This document shows, piece by piece, positions 25,020 to 37,720 of a stretch of DNA of 64,000 bases. Source of the stretch: Saxidomus purpurata (Eukaryota > Mollusca > Bivalvia > Venerida > Veneridae); NCBI GenBank assembly GCA_022818135.1, contig JAFMSR010000012.1, positions 5,763,768-5,827,767 of the forward strand, given 5' to 3'. The position numbers and the translations under genes were made by a program. The notes beneath the pieces are model-generated. The model saw only the letters and a list, made by a program, of their open reading frames with translations, had not been told where the DNA came from and did no database searches. Each line of letters opens with the position of its first letter. The stretch's first letter is position 1.

Positions 25020-27519
25020 AAAGCGCTCTTAATTTCCTTTTTACTTCATAATATATGGACAAATATACTTAGTTAGTTTTTGAACCTCTTAATTAAATTG
25101 GCATGTACACTCGTGTTTTACCAATGTTTAGCCCATGTAATAGACATCGTGGCGGGTAAGGGATAGGGGTTTATTTTAATAGATAAATAAAAATATTAAT
25201 ATTTACATATCCCAGAAATGCTGAAATCCGGAAATAATCAAGAAAGCACCTGGCGCGCATTACAAGTGCTGACAACTGTTCCTCGTCTGCTGCGATTGTA
25301 AAAATTCTGTAAAATTTCTGACGAATACATTTGATAGTTATATCGCTGTCATCTTTAAGACTTGAATATCGTTTAAAGTTCAGGTAATGATTTAAATCTA
25401 ATGAGAGAACGTGGTTAATGTAGTGGAAACTTTTATCATTTCATGCAACTGAAGGGAAGGTAACTTGTGAGTCAAAAACAGACTTAAAATCACAATATTT
25501 TCACACTATTTACAGGTAATGCTGTAGTAACAAAAGTAAAGTAATAAAGTCATAACTTTTATAACTGACCAACGGCGGCGTATCATATATGACGTAAAAT
25601 GACCTCATATTTAGCATCTACGTCAAAATATATGCGGTGGTCGTCATATAATATCTTTATTTCCAGAAGGTGACTTATTAAGACAACAGATTAATATAGT
25701 AAGTACAAAACATTAATTAGGGGTAAATCTTAAATAAAACAACTTTTTCTTAAAACTAAATGAATACTATAGGCGTACGAGTACGGTGTAATGACTAGGA
25801 TACCATATTTTTTTTTAAAAGATAGGAAAAAACGATGACAGACATAGAAAAATGTAATTTCACTTATAACATAAAGTAGGTGGCAAGCATTTGGTTAAAA
25901 TATAAAATGTTAAAACATAGTCCCTACCAGCGCACAAATCAGGCAAAACTACACAAACCGTCTGATTGAGTAAAACAAGTTTAAAAAAAAAAAAAAAAAA
26001 AAAAACAAAAAACATGTACACCTAAGCTATTGAAAACGTTCTGTCGAAAGAACGATTTAAAAATACAATAATGCATGTAATTTCATTCATATTTTTGTGA
26101 ATTTGTCACCGTCGACTTCTGAAAAAAAATTGTGAGTTGGTATAAGATGTGGGAATGGGGCGAGAATTTCAGGTACTTGCAAAATTTGTTTAAAAAAAAA
26201 CAAAGGAAAAGGAAATCAGATGTCCCACAGTTACGTAATATGTAAATTTACAATATGAACACATCTTTATTTGTATCAGGATTGCTTGAAAGAAACTATC
26301 AATTATTTTTCCCGCCATCTTCGTCTTTTTAACTGCCACAAGTCAATGTCAAACCATTATCAGTTACGGTGGATCATAGGGTATTTACCTAACAAGATAA
26401 GATATTTAAATGTTGATTATTTTCAAAACGAACATTGTCTGTTTATTTAGCGATTTCGAGATTCCCCATTATTTCCCAACACGAAATTGGAATAAACGTG
26501 ACACCAGCGTTTTTATGCTGTACATTTTTTCCGAAATTAAAAATAAATATTTCAAGTTTATTGAAATCTGACTTTACCGTGAGTTATACGGGGGAGTGAA
26601 GACAAATTATTGTATGTTTATGATAAAAGCTATTGGTAGGGTGGAAAATGTTGAGTGGTGTTTTGTACCGTTTATTTTTACACAGCGAAATAATAAGACT
26701 TTATAATTCATTAAACTTGATATGATGTTGTAAATAAAAGTACAGAGTTTGTGTTTATGGTCCGGAAGATAATTTAAAAAACAAACTTTTGTATCGAATA
26801 CACTTTATCATTACTCTGTAAAACAACGATAGAAACTACGTCTCTCTCCATGTTAATTTGAATTGTTCTTTTTTTACAGTTTGAAATTATAGTAAATATC
26901 AAATGTAGAAACACTGAAAATCTGCGTGTCCAGAGGAAACAACGTTCAACGTATAAACGATAATGTAAATGAAGTTAGTGTAAATATTTATAACGCATTA
27001 CGTAAAGGCTCCAGAGGAGACCGGACAGATGTTTGTAACTCATGTAACATATCCAGTCTGATATACAAAATTTCTATCCCAACCAAACGTGCGCCCAAAC
27101 CGGTTTCACAAATTGCACTGAATGTCCTATTGTTACTACCAACATAATTAAAACGCACGGAAACATCCATTCATTAACAATTAAACAAGTCCCCGGTATA
27201 AGCAATGTCAGTTATTTTGTGAGGAAAAACAACCTCTGGTGAACACATGGAGCAGTTAATTAATTAGAAGTTAGTTTTGAAGATTACCATAGTACATAGC
27301 ATGACTTCAGTGCAGGCGTAAAGAAGTGTTAATTTGAAAATGAGATTTTGATCAGAAATTTTGCAATCACCTGTCATCAATTTTGAAAACCTTCTGAGCG
27401 AGTTGTGCATGCTGCCTGTTCTTGGATCTCATTATAATTGAAATGTCTCCGAGCAAGCCTTTTAGATTTTACGAGGATTTTAGTGAAAAGCTACTTTATT
27501 AAAGTGTATGTTTACCAAT
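25020..27519. other. No supported gene apart from the A23 tract
   Basis: Short frames on both strands at 26,926-27,170 overlap each other and show no family motif. If the cupredoxin-like exon at 27,520 is real its upstream exons should lie here or further left; none was found. Confidence 0.45.
25983..26005 (+). repeat. A23 homopolymer
   Basis: Uninterrupted run of 23 A. It could be the tail of a retroposed copy, but upstream sequence is not recognisable and no target duplication was found. Confidence 0.6.
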
Positions 27520-27759
27520 TTTGCAGCGTATACAACACGCTTCTATAGCACAAGTTTTACTGTTATTCAAACTTTTAAAAATGCATATGGAGCAAGTTTC
27601 AGAAATTGTTCAGGAAAATACAATACAGCAACATCAAGTATTGAATTTTTTGATAACGAAGCAATAAAAACAGCGAATAAAATCGTGAAACCAGGCTTAT
27701 ATTATACTTTTGCAGTATCTGCAGTGTGTCCTCAAGTACAGAGAAGAGTGCAAATGTAG
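27520..27759 (+). CDS. Possible terminal exon with cupredoxin (phytocyanin)-like pattern
   Basis: After a good acceptor (CCAATTTTGCAG|CG at about 27526) an open frame of about 77 codons runs to TAG at 27757-27759. It reads FTVIQTFKNAYGASFRNCSG, then FFDNEAI, then KIVKPGLYYTFAVSAVCPQ. The order 'V-x-T, AY-x-x-C, D, PG-x-YY-F-x-x-C' recalls plastocyanin-like domains, but the copper-binding His residues are not seen. No upstream exon was found. It could be an exon of a cupredoxin-like protein without copper, a relic, or chance. Confidence 0.3.
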   Translation, partial: FAAYTTRFYSTSFTVIQTFKNAYGASFRNCSGKYNTATSSIEFFDNEAIKTANKIVKPGLYYTFAVSAVCPQVQRRVQM

Positions 27760-28759
27760 TGTTTACATGTCACAGAAATAGTGCGGGCTGGTTTCAGTTC
27801 CATAAACCAGATGGTCATTAGCTACCCTTGAGACGTAAAAACTCAACGGATACAGAAATTGATGAGTATGGACTTTGCCAAGTATAGATTGTGCATTATA
27901 CACTGACGTAAATGCTTAACCAAGCAGTATCCTTCACCAGTACAAACATATCAGTCATGACAAAAAAGTATAGTCTGAAGGGCAAGGGAACCATTTATAG
28001 TGTTTGGATAGTCTGCGTTCGAGCCTTACTATTATTCACGCCATAACGTCCTTTGATAAAATAGAGAAGAAGTATTCAGAATGCTTGCAAAACAATGTGC
28101 ACAGCTAGTATTGAAGGCCTTAATTTTTTGACTTAGTCTAAAAAATATTTGAAACAGCAAAACAGCAACAACAAAATAACGCCCATAACAGTTTTATTCA
28201 TTACCCTCCTTCAGAAGTTTATAAAGTGAATATAAACGGTATGTATTTATGTACATTTTTTAGTTAATTTTGCAAATCCTATTGCAGTTTTATGATATCC
28301 ATCATAATTCATATTCCTGAAATGCAGCAGTGTGATGTACGATTTATAGATGTACCCAGCAAACTTAGTAAATTCCATATGGTATTTTATTTCCGTACTT
28401 ATTACGGTTTATGAGAATTAAATAGTTTTCCAGTATTTATTTTCTTTTATGTATTAAAGCATCTGTAGAATATTGTCATATATAAGTAATAAAAAATGGG
28501 GAAAAAAGATTTCTTGAATTGCCTTTAGTGTTGTCATTTCATTGAATATCTGTTCACAGAAAATTTGGGTTGAAATTTTGAATGAAATTGTTGACTTCAC
28601 GGACAGGAGAAACTTCAATTTGCCTGATTAACCTTATGATAACGAACAGGACACACCTGCTCAAATGTAAATGAAAGGAGTTCATCTTAAGCATTTTCAG
28701 ATAAAGATAGAATTGTTAAAATTCAACCAAGAGAGATCTACTACAACAACTACTAGTTG
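27760..28759. other. No feature seen
   Basis: AT-rich sequence following the possible cupredoxin-like exon; no coding frame or repeat recognised. Confidence 0.5.
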
Positions 28760-28866
28760 TTCTATTACTACTACTACTACTAATAATAATAACAATAATA
28801 AATAATAAATAATAATAACAACAACAATAATAATAATAATAATAATATAATAATAACAACAACAAC
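28760..28866. repeat. Compound trinucleotide microsatellite (ACT/AAT/AAC)
   Basis: (ACT)n then (AAT)n mixed with AAC units over about 100 bp. Not clearly linked to a LINE tail. Confidence 0.8.
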
Positions 28867-29601
28867 GCTAGGAAAAAATACAAAAATGTATGTGAATGTG
28901 AAAATAGTTCAACTTACCTAACTTCATTTCCGTATCCCTTTGGTCAGTCCGTCTTGTAATTTAAGCCAAATATGAAAATTCCACGCCTAGCTTCACTGTT
29001 GACCATCCGTGAAATGAGCTAGCCCTCCGATTTTCATTCCGTTGTGAACGTTTGCATCACCTATCTACAGCATTTTAAACGTTTCCTTTGACTTTTTACG
29101 TGCCGCCGAATTTCACATTATGTGTATTTTTGGGTCCAGTCTGCAATTGACTAATTTAGCTAATTACCATTTTAATGTAAGGCACAACTGCTGGGCTCGT
29201 TTGTACGTCCTAAGAATCTATTTAGATGTAACTGATAAGTAATTTGTAGTTTTTGTCTGAAACACTATTTATTATGTCATTACCGAAATGTTGTGTAGCA
29301 TTTTGAGAGGTTTTTGTATGTCCCGCTACAACAGCGCTACCTATCAACTTTATCAGCAAGGGTGCCGAATGTCTAATCGCCTGAAACTATCTGCAGTTCA
29401 AACACACTGTTCTAAACCTGCGCACAGGTAGATTTTAAAACGCTATCACAGAAGCACCGGCATTCGCGGAGAATAAAAAGTCAATTGAACTCTTACAAAT
29501 TCACAACGAAATACTCGTTCGAATTTTATCCATTGTCTATAAATTCAATGCTCGCAGATTTCAATGACAGTTTTGTTATGTAATCACTGTGAATACATTT
29601 C

Positions 29602-30020
29602 GTCACGCTACATGGACAGCGTGTAACGCTACATGGACAGCGTGTAACGCTACATGGACAGCGTGTAACGCTACATGGACAGAGTGTCACGCTACATGAA
29701 CAGAGTGTCACGCTACATGAACAGAGTGTCACGCTACATGGACAGAGTGTCACGCTACATGGACAGTGTCACGCTACGTGGGCAGAGTGTCACGCTACGT
29801 GGACAGAGTGTCACGCTACGTGGACAGAGTGTCACGCTACATGGGCAGTGTCACGCTACATGGACAGAGTGTCACGCTACATGGACAGAGTGTCACGCTA
29901 CATGGACAGTGTCACGCTACACGGACAGTGTCACGCTTCATGGACAGAGTGTCACGCTACTTGAACAGAGTGTAACGCTATATGGATAGAGTGTCACGCA
30001 ACATGGGCAGAGTGTCAAGG
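29602..30020. repeat. 21-bp minisatellite (core CGCTACATGGACAG)
   Basis: About 20 units, mostly 21 bp, with several 19-bp units that lack AG before TGTCA. Variant classes are clustered: CGTGTAA units first, then GAGTGTCA units, then a run with ACGTGG. Three frames stay open through parts of it on both strands (SVTLHGQ and RVSRYM type repeats), which follows from period 21 and is not evidence of a protein. Confidence 0.9.
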
Positions 30021-31065
30021 ACCATGGCTGAAACTACACCTGTACAGTAATATAAACCGAACATTCAAACAAAAACAACAATTCTTCGACAGGTCTAGAA
30101 AATGTCATTCACTGACTTCTTAAAACTGTGTATACATTGTTGGGACATTTATTTTTTCTAAGAAAATCTTAACTTTGTTCCGGTTGTGTAGCTGATCTTA
30201 ACGTGCTAACGGGCTCGTTTGTAAGCGGGCTCGTTTTTTAAGCATGTCAGGTTTATATACTGTTAAAATAGTTTAGCCTAAAGTACATTTTATGTTGCTT
30301 TATCTCACGATATATATTTGCCCCAGAATTACTAGAACCATTTGTGTTTCTCTGGAAACGTTATAGATCACTAGAATGAGCTGTAAACAATCTTAAATTG
30401 TTCAGTGAAATTTAAAACAGATATTTTTATCGTTTTATAAATTAACATCATTCCTACCTCTAACTTATCTGAGATTGTAAACACTGTAAATAGTTCTTTA
30501 AGTGGCCTCATGCAGATTATTCTTTGATGTAATGAAAGCAGGTTAAAAATAAACCCAAAATTTAAGAGCCCTCCAGAAGTAATACACTTTAATGAAATCA
30601 CATTTTGTCCTCTTGATTAAAAATACTTTCTCAGTAGATACTAACGACAAATTTGTGCGCACAAACGATTGAAAAATGTGTCGATTAAAATGTTTTGCAA
30701 AATTTGTTTATAAGAATATAATAAAATCTTTATTAATATTAATGTTGAACGCCTTGCTGTCTAACTAATTCAAGATAATGTCTGCTTTAATAAATATTAT
30801 GACTGCCGAATGAAAAGTACAGTTAACCCTGCGTTCTGTCGTTAATTCATGCCTTATTCTATCTACGAGTTGAACTTGATCACAGGACTTCAGCAGCCTT
30901 AAGCCCGATTTACCATTTTAAAGCTAGCTGTCACCTCCCTCAAGTGAAAGATGGTTGCATCCTTTGCCAGTATCACTTAATTAAGTACTTCGAATTTAAA
31001 TTACATTTTAAAGTTTATTTTGCTACATCGCCAAACTTCAGGTTAAAGTCATAACTCATCAAGTC

Positions 31066-31172
31066 ACGACGCTAAGATTGTCCCGTTAGCACGCTAAGAT
31101 TAGGGATCCCGTTAGCACGCTAAGATTAGTCCCGTTAGCACGCTAAGATTAGTCCCGTTAGCACGCTAAGAA
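31066..31172. repeat. ~22-bp tandem repeat of an imperfect palindrome (TTAGC-AC-GCTAA)
   Basis: Four units of TTAGCACGCTAAGATTAG separated by TCCCG or GGATCCCG. The core TTAGCACGCTAA is inverted on itself except for its central AC. Further single copies or relatives lie at about 30,198 (CGTGCTAACGGG), 31,484 (CGTTAGCACGTACTAAG) and 31,560 (TTAGCGTGCTAAG). Confidence 0.8.
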
Positions 31173-31194
31173 AAATCAAGTTAGCATTTAAAAA

Positions 31195-31690
31195 AAAAGT
31201 TACGGAAATGATGTTCTATTTAGTCTGAAACAATGTATTTGTTATATCATTGATAAAAGTGTTGCATGGCTGCATATACATTGTACTTTCAATTCTAAAA
31301 GTTAAAAAGTCACGTGTGAACAAAGGCGGTCGTGATAAAAAACAACATTAGCCGTGTTAGGCACGCCTGTTTCTGCCCTCTAGTTCCACTTTAAACACTG
31401 CTGAACCTTTAACTGTGCTGTGGAATAACAACTGTAAACATGCGCTTGGGAAAAGGGGGGGGGAAGACAGACAAGATCAATCTCGTTAGCACGTACTAAG
31501 AACATAAAAACAGCACAACTCACCTGCGAAAGGTCTATAGCATAAACAATGTTTAAATTAGCGTGCTAAGAACAACGTTATGGAAATGATGTTCTATTTA
31601 GTCTGAAATAATGTATTTGCAGTATCATTGATAAAAGTGTTACATGGCTGCATGTACATTGAACTTTCAATTTAAAAGAAAACGTCACGA
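31195..31690. repeat. Duplicated ~105-bp segment pair
   Basis: GGAAATGATGTTCTATTTAG…ATTGATAAAAGTGTT-CATGG occurs at 31,204-31,295 and again at 31,583-31,680 with a few differences. A diverged third copy is near 42,990-43,150 (AATATCATTGATAAAA, then a GGTAAGACATCT block). Confidence 0.75.
31381..31545. repeat. Dispersed repeat shared with 37,455-37,585
   Basis: Both copies share AAACACTGCTGA, TTTAACTGTGCT, GAATAACAACTGTAAACATG, CGCTT-GGGAAA, AGACAGACAAGATCAA and AAAGGTCTATAGC. In this copy a TTAGCACG motif lies inside, in the other it does not. Unknown family. Confidence 0.7.
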
Positions 31691-33029
31691 TTGTTTTTTT
31701 AACAAATGACTGTCAATTTCGCTGGTAAGATATCTTTCTTTGTAATATAAGAGCTATAAGTAATTTTACATGGCATTTTTATCACATTGATTTAGTTTTG
31801 AAGATCCGCGTGTTTAGTTGCCTAAATGTAAATAACTAGAACATTTATAGTCGTCAAGTTAAGCACTGCTCTCAGAAGTGGTGTTTTTTAATTCATTTTT
31901 ATATCCAGTAGTGTCATTACACTGAAAAATTTGAAAGTAAATCCTTTAAATTCCCCATAGTGGTTACAGTTGTACTTCTACTTTGACTCTAATTCACAAG
32001 TAACTTATGATTGCAATGTAACAGAGTTATCGCCCTTTTTAAAAATAAGTCATGTATTGTGATATTCCACATTATTTAATGTCCAAATGGGATTTTTTTA
32101 TCTTGTTTACTGTACCATAACAAAACCGTACTATTGCATAACAACTGCAGAAAGTAGTTTGAATATAGAAAAAAAGTTCAACATTGCGCTTATTTGTGCG
32201 TTTAATACAGGTCATATTCGTTTTTGCAATAATTAATAGATTGTTTAATCAAGCATCTTTATGGGTTGAACAGAACAGAACAGAACATCCCATTTTATAA
32301 CATCACGTGACTTAGTAACATGAAATAAGTTGTACATGTATAATGTTTTTTTGTAGCATGTTACTGCCTTCAAAAAATAAAGTTATTTTTATTTTAATTA
32401 TTACTTATTCATCTGTACTGTTCCTTTACTGGATTGCAACACATGAATTGACCTGTAGAAATAGAAAAGGGCGGGATTAAAGGGATGATCCTACCGGCCC
32501 ACAGGTAATGAAACCAATAAGAAATGCAATTCTTTTGGTAGACTAATATAATTTACTGCAAAATTTAATTATCAAGTTCATTACCTGGAAGTATTAATTC
32601 TAGGCGTTCACATTCACTGTGAATTAATTTTAACATTGAAAAATTAACTAGATTAGAAAGTTTTAAACGCAAACTCTGACTAATGCTTTCCCAGTGTTTC
32701 TGACTACATCAAAGAGAGAAGTAATCGTTCTTCTCTATTAAGATCTTGTTATTTTCTATGTTATTTTATAATACAAGGTAACCATTACTTGATGAACATA
32801 AAATAAATAATTATGACATTGATCATATGTAACGTTGATTCGATAGAAAAAGTAAGTTTGGTATTCAGCAATGTAATATAAGCATACTTTATGTTTTGAC
32901 AATCAATAAAACTGTTTGTACCTTTTTAGCTACTACAAAGACATTCCTCAGAACAAATCATATATTCCTTCATCTCTGTAAACGTTGTCTTCCATCTCTG
33001 CCCTTCCATCTCCCTTCACAGACAACACA
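31691..33029. other. No gene seen
   Basis: AT-rich. A short (AACAG)n run near 32,271 and part of the 31.2-kb dispersed repeat family (31,720-31,770) are the only structures. Confidence 0.5.
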
Positions 33030-36010
33030 TTCCTCCGATCCCTCTCATGACTGACCACACAGTCCTGTCATCACTGACCACACACACCTCATAATCCTCC
33101 TGTCATCACTGACCACACATTCCTCTCATCAGTGACCACACAGTCCTATCATCACTGACCACACAATCCTCTCATCACTGACCACACATTACTCTCATCA
33201 CTGACCACACAGCCCTTTCATCACTGACCACACATTCCTCTCATCAGTGACCACACAGCCCTTTCATCACTGACCACACAGTCCTCTCATCAGTGACCAC
33301 ACAGCCCTTTCATCACTGACCAAACATTCCTCTCATCAGTGACCACACAGTCCTGTCATCACTGACCACACTATCCTTTCATCAGTGACCACACAGTCCT
33401 GTCATCACTGACCACACAGCCCTCTCATCATTGACCACACAGTCCTGTCATCATTGACCACACAGTCCTTTCATCAGTGACCACACAGTCCTCTCATCAC
33501 TGACCACACGTCCCTGACCAAGTCCGTCATCATGACCACACAGTCCTCACAGACCACAATTCCACACTCGTGACCAAACAGCCTGCCACTAAGAACACAT
33601 CCTCTCATCAGTGACCACACAGCCCTTTCATCACTGACCACACTTCCTCTCATCAGTGACCACACAGTCCTGTCATCACTGACCACACTATCCTCTCATC
33701 AGTGACCACACAGTCGTGTCATCACTGACCACACAGTCCTTTCATCAGTGACCACACATTCCTCTCATCAGTGACCACACAGTCCTGTCATCACTGACCA
33801 CACAGTCCTGTCATCACTGACCACACAGTCCTTTCATCAGTGACCACACAGTCTCTCTCCGACCACACAGTTAGCCACACAGTCCTCTCATCACGACCAC
33901 ACAGTCCCCTCACTCAGTGACCAAACAGCAAGAAACAACCAGACCCACGCCGCACCACCAACCCGACCACTCCCCCACACAACCCCCTCTGACCACCCCC
34001 ACAACCTGTCATCAGTACCACAGGGCAGTCCTCTCATCACTGACCACATAGTCCCTCATCACTGCCCCGCCTCCCCCAGTGACCACACAATCTTCTCATC
34101 ACTGACCACACAGTCCTCTCATCACTGACCATCTTATACTGACCACTATGGAACACAGTCCTCTCATCACTGACCACACAGTCCTCTCATCACTCAGTGA
34201 CCAAACAGTCCTGCCATCACTAAGAACACAATCCTCATCAGTGACCACACTGTCCTGTCATCACCTACCACACAGTCCTCTCACAGCTAACCACATAATA
34301 ATTCTCTCATCACTTACCACACAATCCTCTCATCCCTGACCACACCGTCCTCTCATCACTCAGTGACCACACAATCTTCTCATCACTGATTACACAATCC
34401 TCCTGTCATCACTGACCACATCGTCCTGTCAACACTGACCACACAATAATCCTGTCATCACTGACCACACAATCCTCTCATCACAAATCCCTCTCAAAAA
34501 ACACAAAAAACACAATCCTCTCATCACTGACCAATCAGTCTTCTCATCACAAACCACACAAGCCTCCTGTCATCACTGACCACAAAACCTCTCATCACTG
34601 ACCACACACTACTCTCATCAATGACCACACTTCCCTGTCATCACTGATCACACATTCCTCTCAACAATGACCACACTTCCCTGTCATCACTGACCACATA
34701 ATTCTCTCATCACTGACCACACAGTCCTCTCATCACTGACAACACAGTCCTTCAATGACTGACCACACAAGCATCCCATATCACTCACTGACCACATAGT
34801 CCTTTCATCACTGTCCATACAATCCTTTAATCACTGACCACACAGTCCTTTCATCACTGTCCACACAATCATTTCATCACTCTCAGCACAATCCTTTCAT
34901 CACTGACCACATAATCCTCTCATCACTGACCACACAGTCCTTCAATCACTGAACTCATAGTCCTATTATCACTGACCACATAGTTCTCTCCTCATATGGG
35001 AACCTGTGTGATTAGAGATGCGGTGGGGACAGTGACTTCAGTTACTTAAATCCACTCATCACTGACCTCATAGTCTTTTTAGATCACTGACCAATCTTCC
35101 ATCACTGACCACACAAGCATCCCATCACTGACCACACTTACTTTCACCACTGTCCACACAATCCTTTCATCACTTTCCACATGATCCTTTCATCACTGAC
35201 AACATAATCCTCTCATCACTGACCACACAGTCCTTTCATCACTGTCAACATAATCCTTTCATCACTCATCACACGATCCTTTCATCGCTGACAACATAAT
35301 CCTCTCATCACTGTCTATATAATCCTCTCACCACTGACCACACAGTCCCTCAATCACTGAACTCACAGTCCTATTATCACTGACCACATAGTCCTCTCCT
35401 TATATGGGAAACTGTGTGATTAGTGATGCGGTGGGGACAGTGACTTCAGTTACTTAAATCCACTCATCACTGACCTCATAGTCTTTTCACATCACTACCC
35501 ACACAATCCTCCCATCACTGACACACAAGCATCCCATATCACTCACTGACCACACAGTCCACTGTCTACACAATCCTTTCATCACTGACCACACAAGCAT
35601 CCCATATCACTCACTGACCACACAGTACTCTCATCACTGACCAAACAGTCCTGTCATCACTGACCACACAGTCCACTAATCACTGACCACACAATACTCT
35701 CATCACTGGCCACACAATCCTCTCATCACTGACCACACAATCCTCTCATCACTGACCACACACTACTCTCATCACTGACCACACAGTCCTCTCATCAGTG
35801 ACCACACAGTACTCTCATCACTAACCACATAATCCTCTCATCAGTGACCACACAATCCTGTCATCACTGACCACACAGTCCTCTCATCACTGACCACACA
35901 ATCCTGTCATCACTGACCACACAATCCTCTCATCCCTGACCACACATCCTCATCACTGACCACACAATCCTCTCATCTCTGTTCACACAATCCCACCTTA
36001 TCACTGAGCT
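33030..36010. repeat. 3-kb minisatellite of 23-bp units (core CATCACTGACCACACAG)
   Basis: Roughly 125 units alternating CACTGACC and CAGTGACC types followed by CAGTCCT, CAATCCT or CATTCCT. A ~408-bp higher-order segment is repeated: a non-unit block with ATATGGGAA-CTGTGTGATTA lies at 34,994 and 35,402, with the same neighbours. Irregular stretches at 33,510-33,600 and 33,850-34,080 look damaged. Frames within are repeat translations. Confidence 0.95.
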
Positions 36011-36932
36011 CAAATTGTCATGAAATGCACGAGCAAGCCCGAGAAACACTTACAACTTTCAATTTTTGTATTTTTTTACGTGTCAAATGTTAAACAATTC
36101 ATATAAAATTAAATACAAGTAGTAAAACATTCATTATCATAATGATTTATGAGACACTCATATGTGATCCAGAATGCCAGATGGGGCATGAGAATTAACC
36201 GATCGTCAGGCTTCTGGATCACAATTTTATTAGATGCTGCCGAAAGGCGGAGTCGAGTAGGATTGCACTGGCTACGTGTAGGTGAAGAAGTGAACAGATG
36301 TCCGTCTGCCCGTCCGTCCGGAGCCTTAACTAAGGAACCAACGGATAGAATTCAATGAAACTCAAAATAAGTATACAACAGTATGATGCCGCGACGCATG
36401 CAGAACATTCGTCAAAATTGTCTAAGAAACTCCAAAGGTATTGTCCTTTTTTTCTTATATATTCAATATAAAAGATTTAAAATCCTACATACAAGTAAAA
36501 ATTGGTCGCAATTAATAATTTTGGTTATTTCTTTTATGAAAAAGTATGAATTGTGTTAATAAAATTGTGAAATTGAATATAAATTCTGCTATACTGCTGG
36601 TCGTTGTCAGAAAATAAACGTAATAAGTTTCATTATTAATTATCTATCACATCACAATTCGTTTCAAAACTACTGCGGTATCAAAATTAGCGGCGTCTTT
36701 GATGCTCTGCATCTATGTACCTTTGAGTACTCAGCAAATGGCAATTTAAGCATGAAACTGAATACAAGCTAATATGCTCGTCAATTTATTGACGTCATCG
36801 GATGAATGACAGTCTGTGGTCAAAAGTGACTCAACAACGTCAATATTTACCATATAATCCTTTTCATCTAAAACCATCATTTTGTAAAGATGTCTCTTCA
36901 ATTCATTTCTACGGACATGTGATATATTTTTT
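36011..36932. other. Diverged interspersed repeat, no gene
   Basis: GTCCGTCTGCCCGTCCGTCC at about 36,299 and the TTTGATGC-CTGCATC phrase near 36,693 are tags of dispersed repeats. The 69-codon frame at 36149-36358 spans the tag and is not a gene. Confidence 0.45.
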
Positions 36933-37408
36933 TTATTTCGTAATTACGAAATAAGATTTCGTTAAGACGAAATAACATTCGTAAGAACGAAATAAGATTT
37001 CGAAAAAACGAAACAACATTTCATAAAATACAAAATAACATTTCGTAAAAACGAAAAAGATTTTGATTTAAGATAAATGTTATTTCGTTTTTACGAAATA
37101 TTATTTCGTTTTTACAATATGTATTTCGCAAATCCGAAATCTTATTTCGTTTTTACGAAATAACAATTCGTAAAAACAATATAGCATTTTGTAAACACGA
37201 AATAACATTTCGGTTAAACGAAACAATATTTCGTTAAAACGAAATAAATACATTTCGTAAAAACGAAATAAGATTTCGTAAAAATCAAATAAGATTTCGT
37301 AAAAACCAAATATTATATCGTAATTACGAAATACATTTCGTAAAAACGAAATAACTTTTCGAAATAGCGAAATCTTATTTCGTTTTTACGAAATCTTACT
37401 TCGTTTTT
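36933..37408. repeat. Palindromic ATTTCGTAAAAACGAAAT array
   Basis: About 22 units, spaced around 20-21 bp, each a self-complementary ATTTCG-N(4-6)-CGAAAT with A-rich or T-rich centre. Centre polarity (TAAAAA or TTTTTA) flips along the array: A-rich to about 37,060, T-rich to about 37,160, A-rich to about 37,350, T-rich at the end. Two CpGs occur per unit in otherwise CpG-poor DNA. Confidence 0.9.
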
Positions 37409-37454
37409 GGTCTTGGGACTGAAAGTCCCCTAGGCCTAAGTTAGCATACCACAT

Positions 37455-37585
37455 TTCAAACACTGCTGACAATTTAACTGTGCTATGTGCGAATAACAAC
37501 TGTAAACATGCGCTTTGGGAAAGTAGTGCAAGACAGACAAGATCAAATACATACAACTTCAAACGATTGCAAAAAGGTCTATAGC
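37455..37585. repeat. Dispersed repeat, second copy
   Basis: Counterpart of 31,381-31,545 in the same orientation, beginning CATTTCAAACACTGCTGACA and ending AAAAAGGTCTATAGC. It follows directly on the CGAAA array and a GGGACTGAAAGTCCC hairpin. Confidence 0.7.
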
Positions 37586-37639
37586 TTACGGGCTGCATTA
37601 CACAATTTTTTCTGTTTTAGAAATTACTGCGCTGTTAGC

Positions 37640-37720
37640 TGATTACGGAAGATAATCATATGCATATCACGGAAAAGTACGGATATTTACGGAAATTTAC
37701 GGAAACGTACGGAATTCGAT
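37640..37720. repeat. Short TACGGA repeat
   Basis: TTACGGAA, TACGGAT, TTACGGAAATTTACGGAAAC and TACGGAATTC follow one another at loose 10-15-bp spacing. Confidence 0.5.

Noticed and set aside
29526..29989. Frames encoding repeated RVSRYMD, SVTLHGQ and SVTLCPC
   Set aside because: Open only because the 21-bp minisatellite has a period divisible by three; open on both strands and several frames.
33030..36010. CRISPR-like appearance of regularly spaced CATCACTGACCACAC
   Set aside because: Units are contiguous 23-mers without unique spacers, in a eukaryotic context: a minisatellite.
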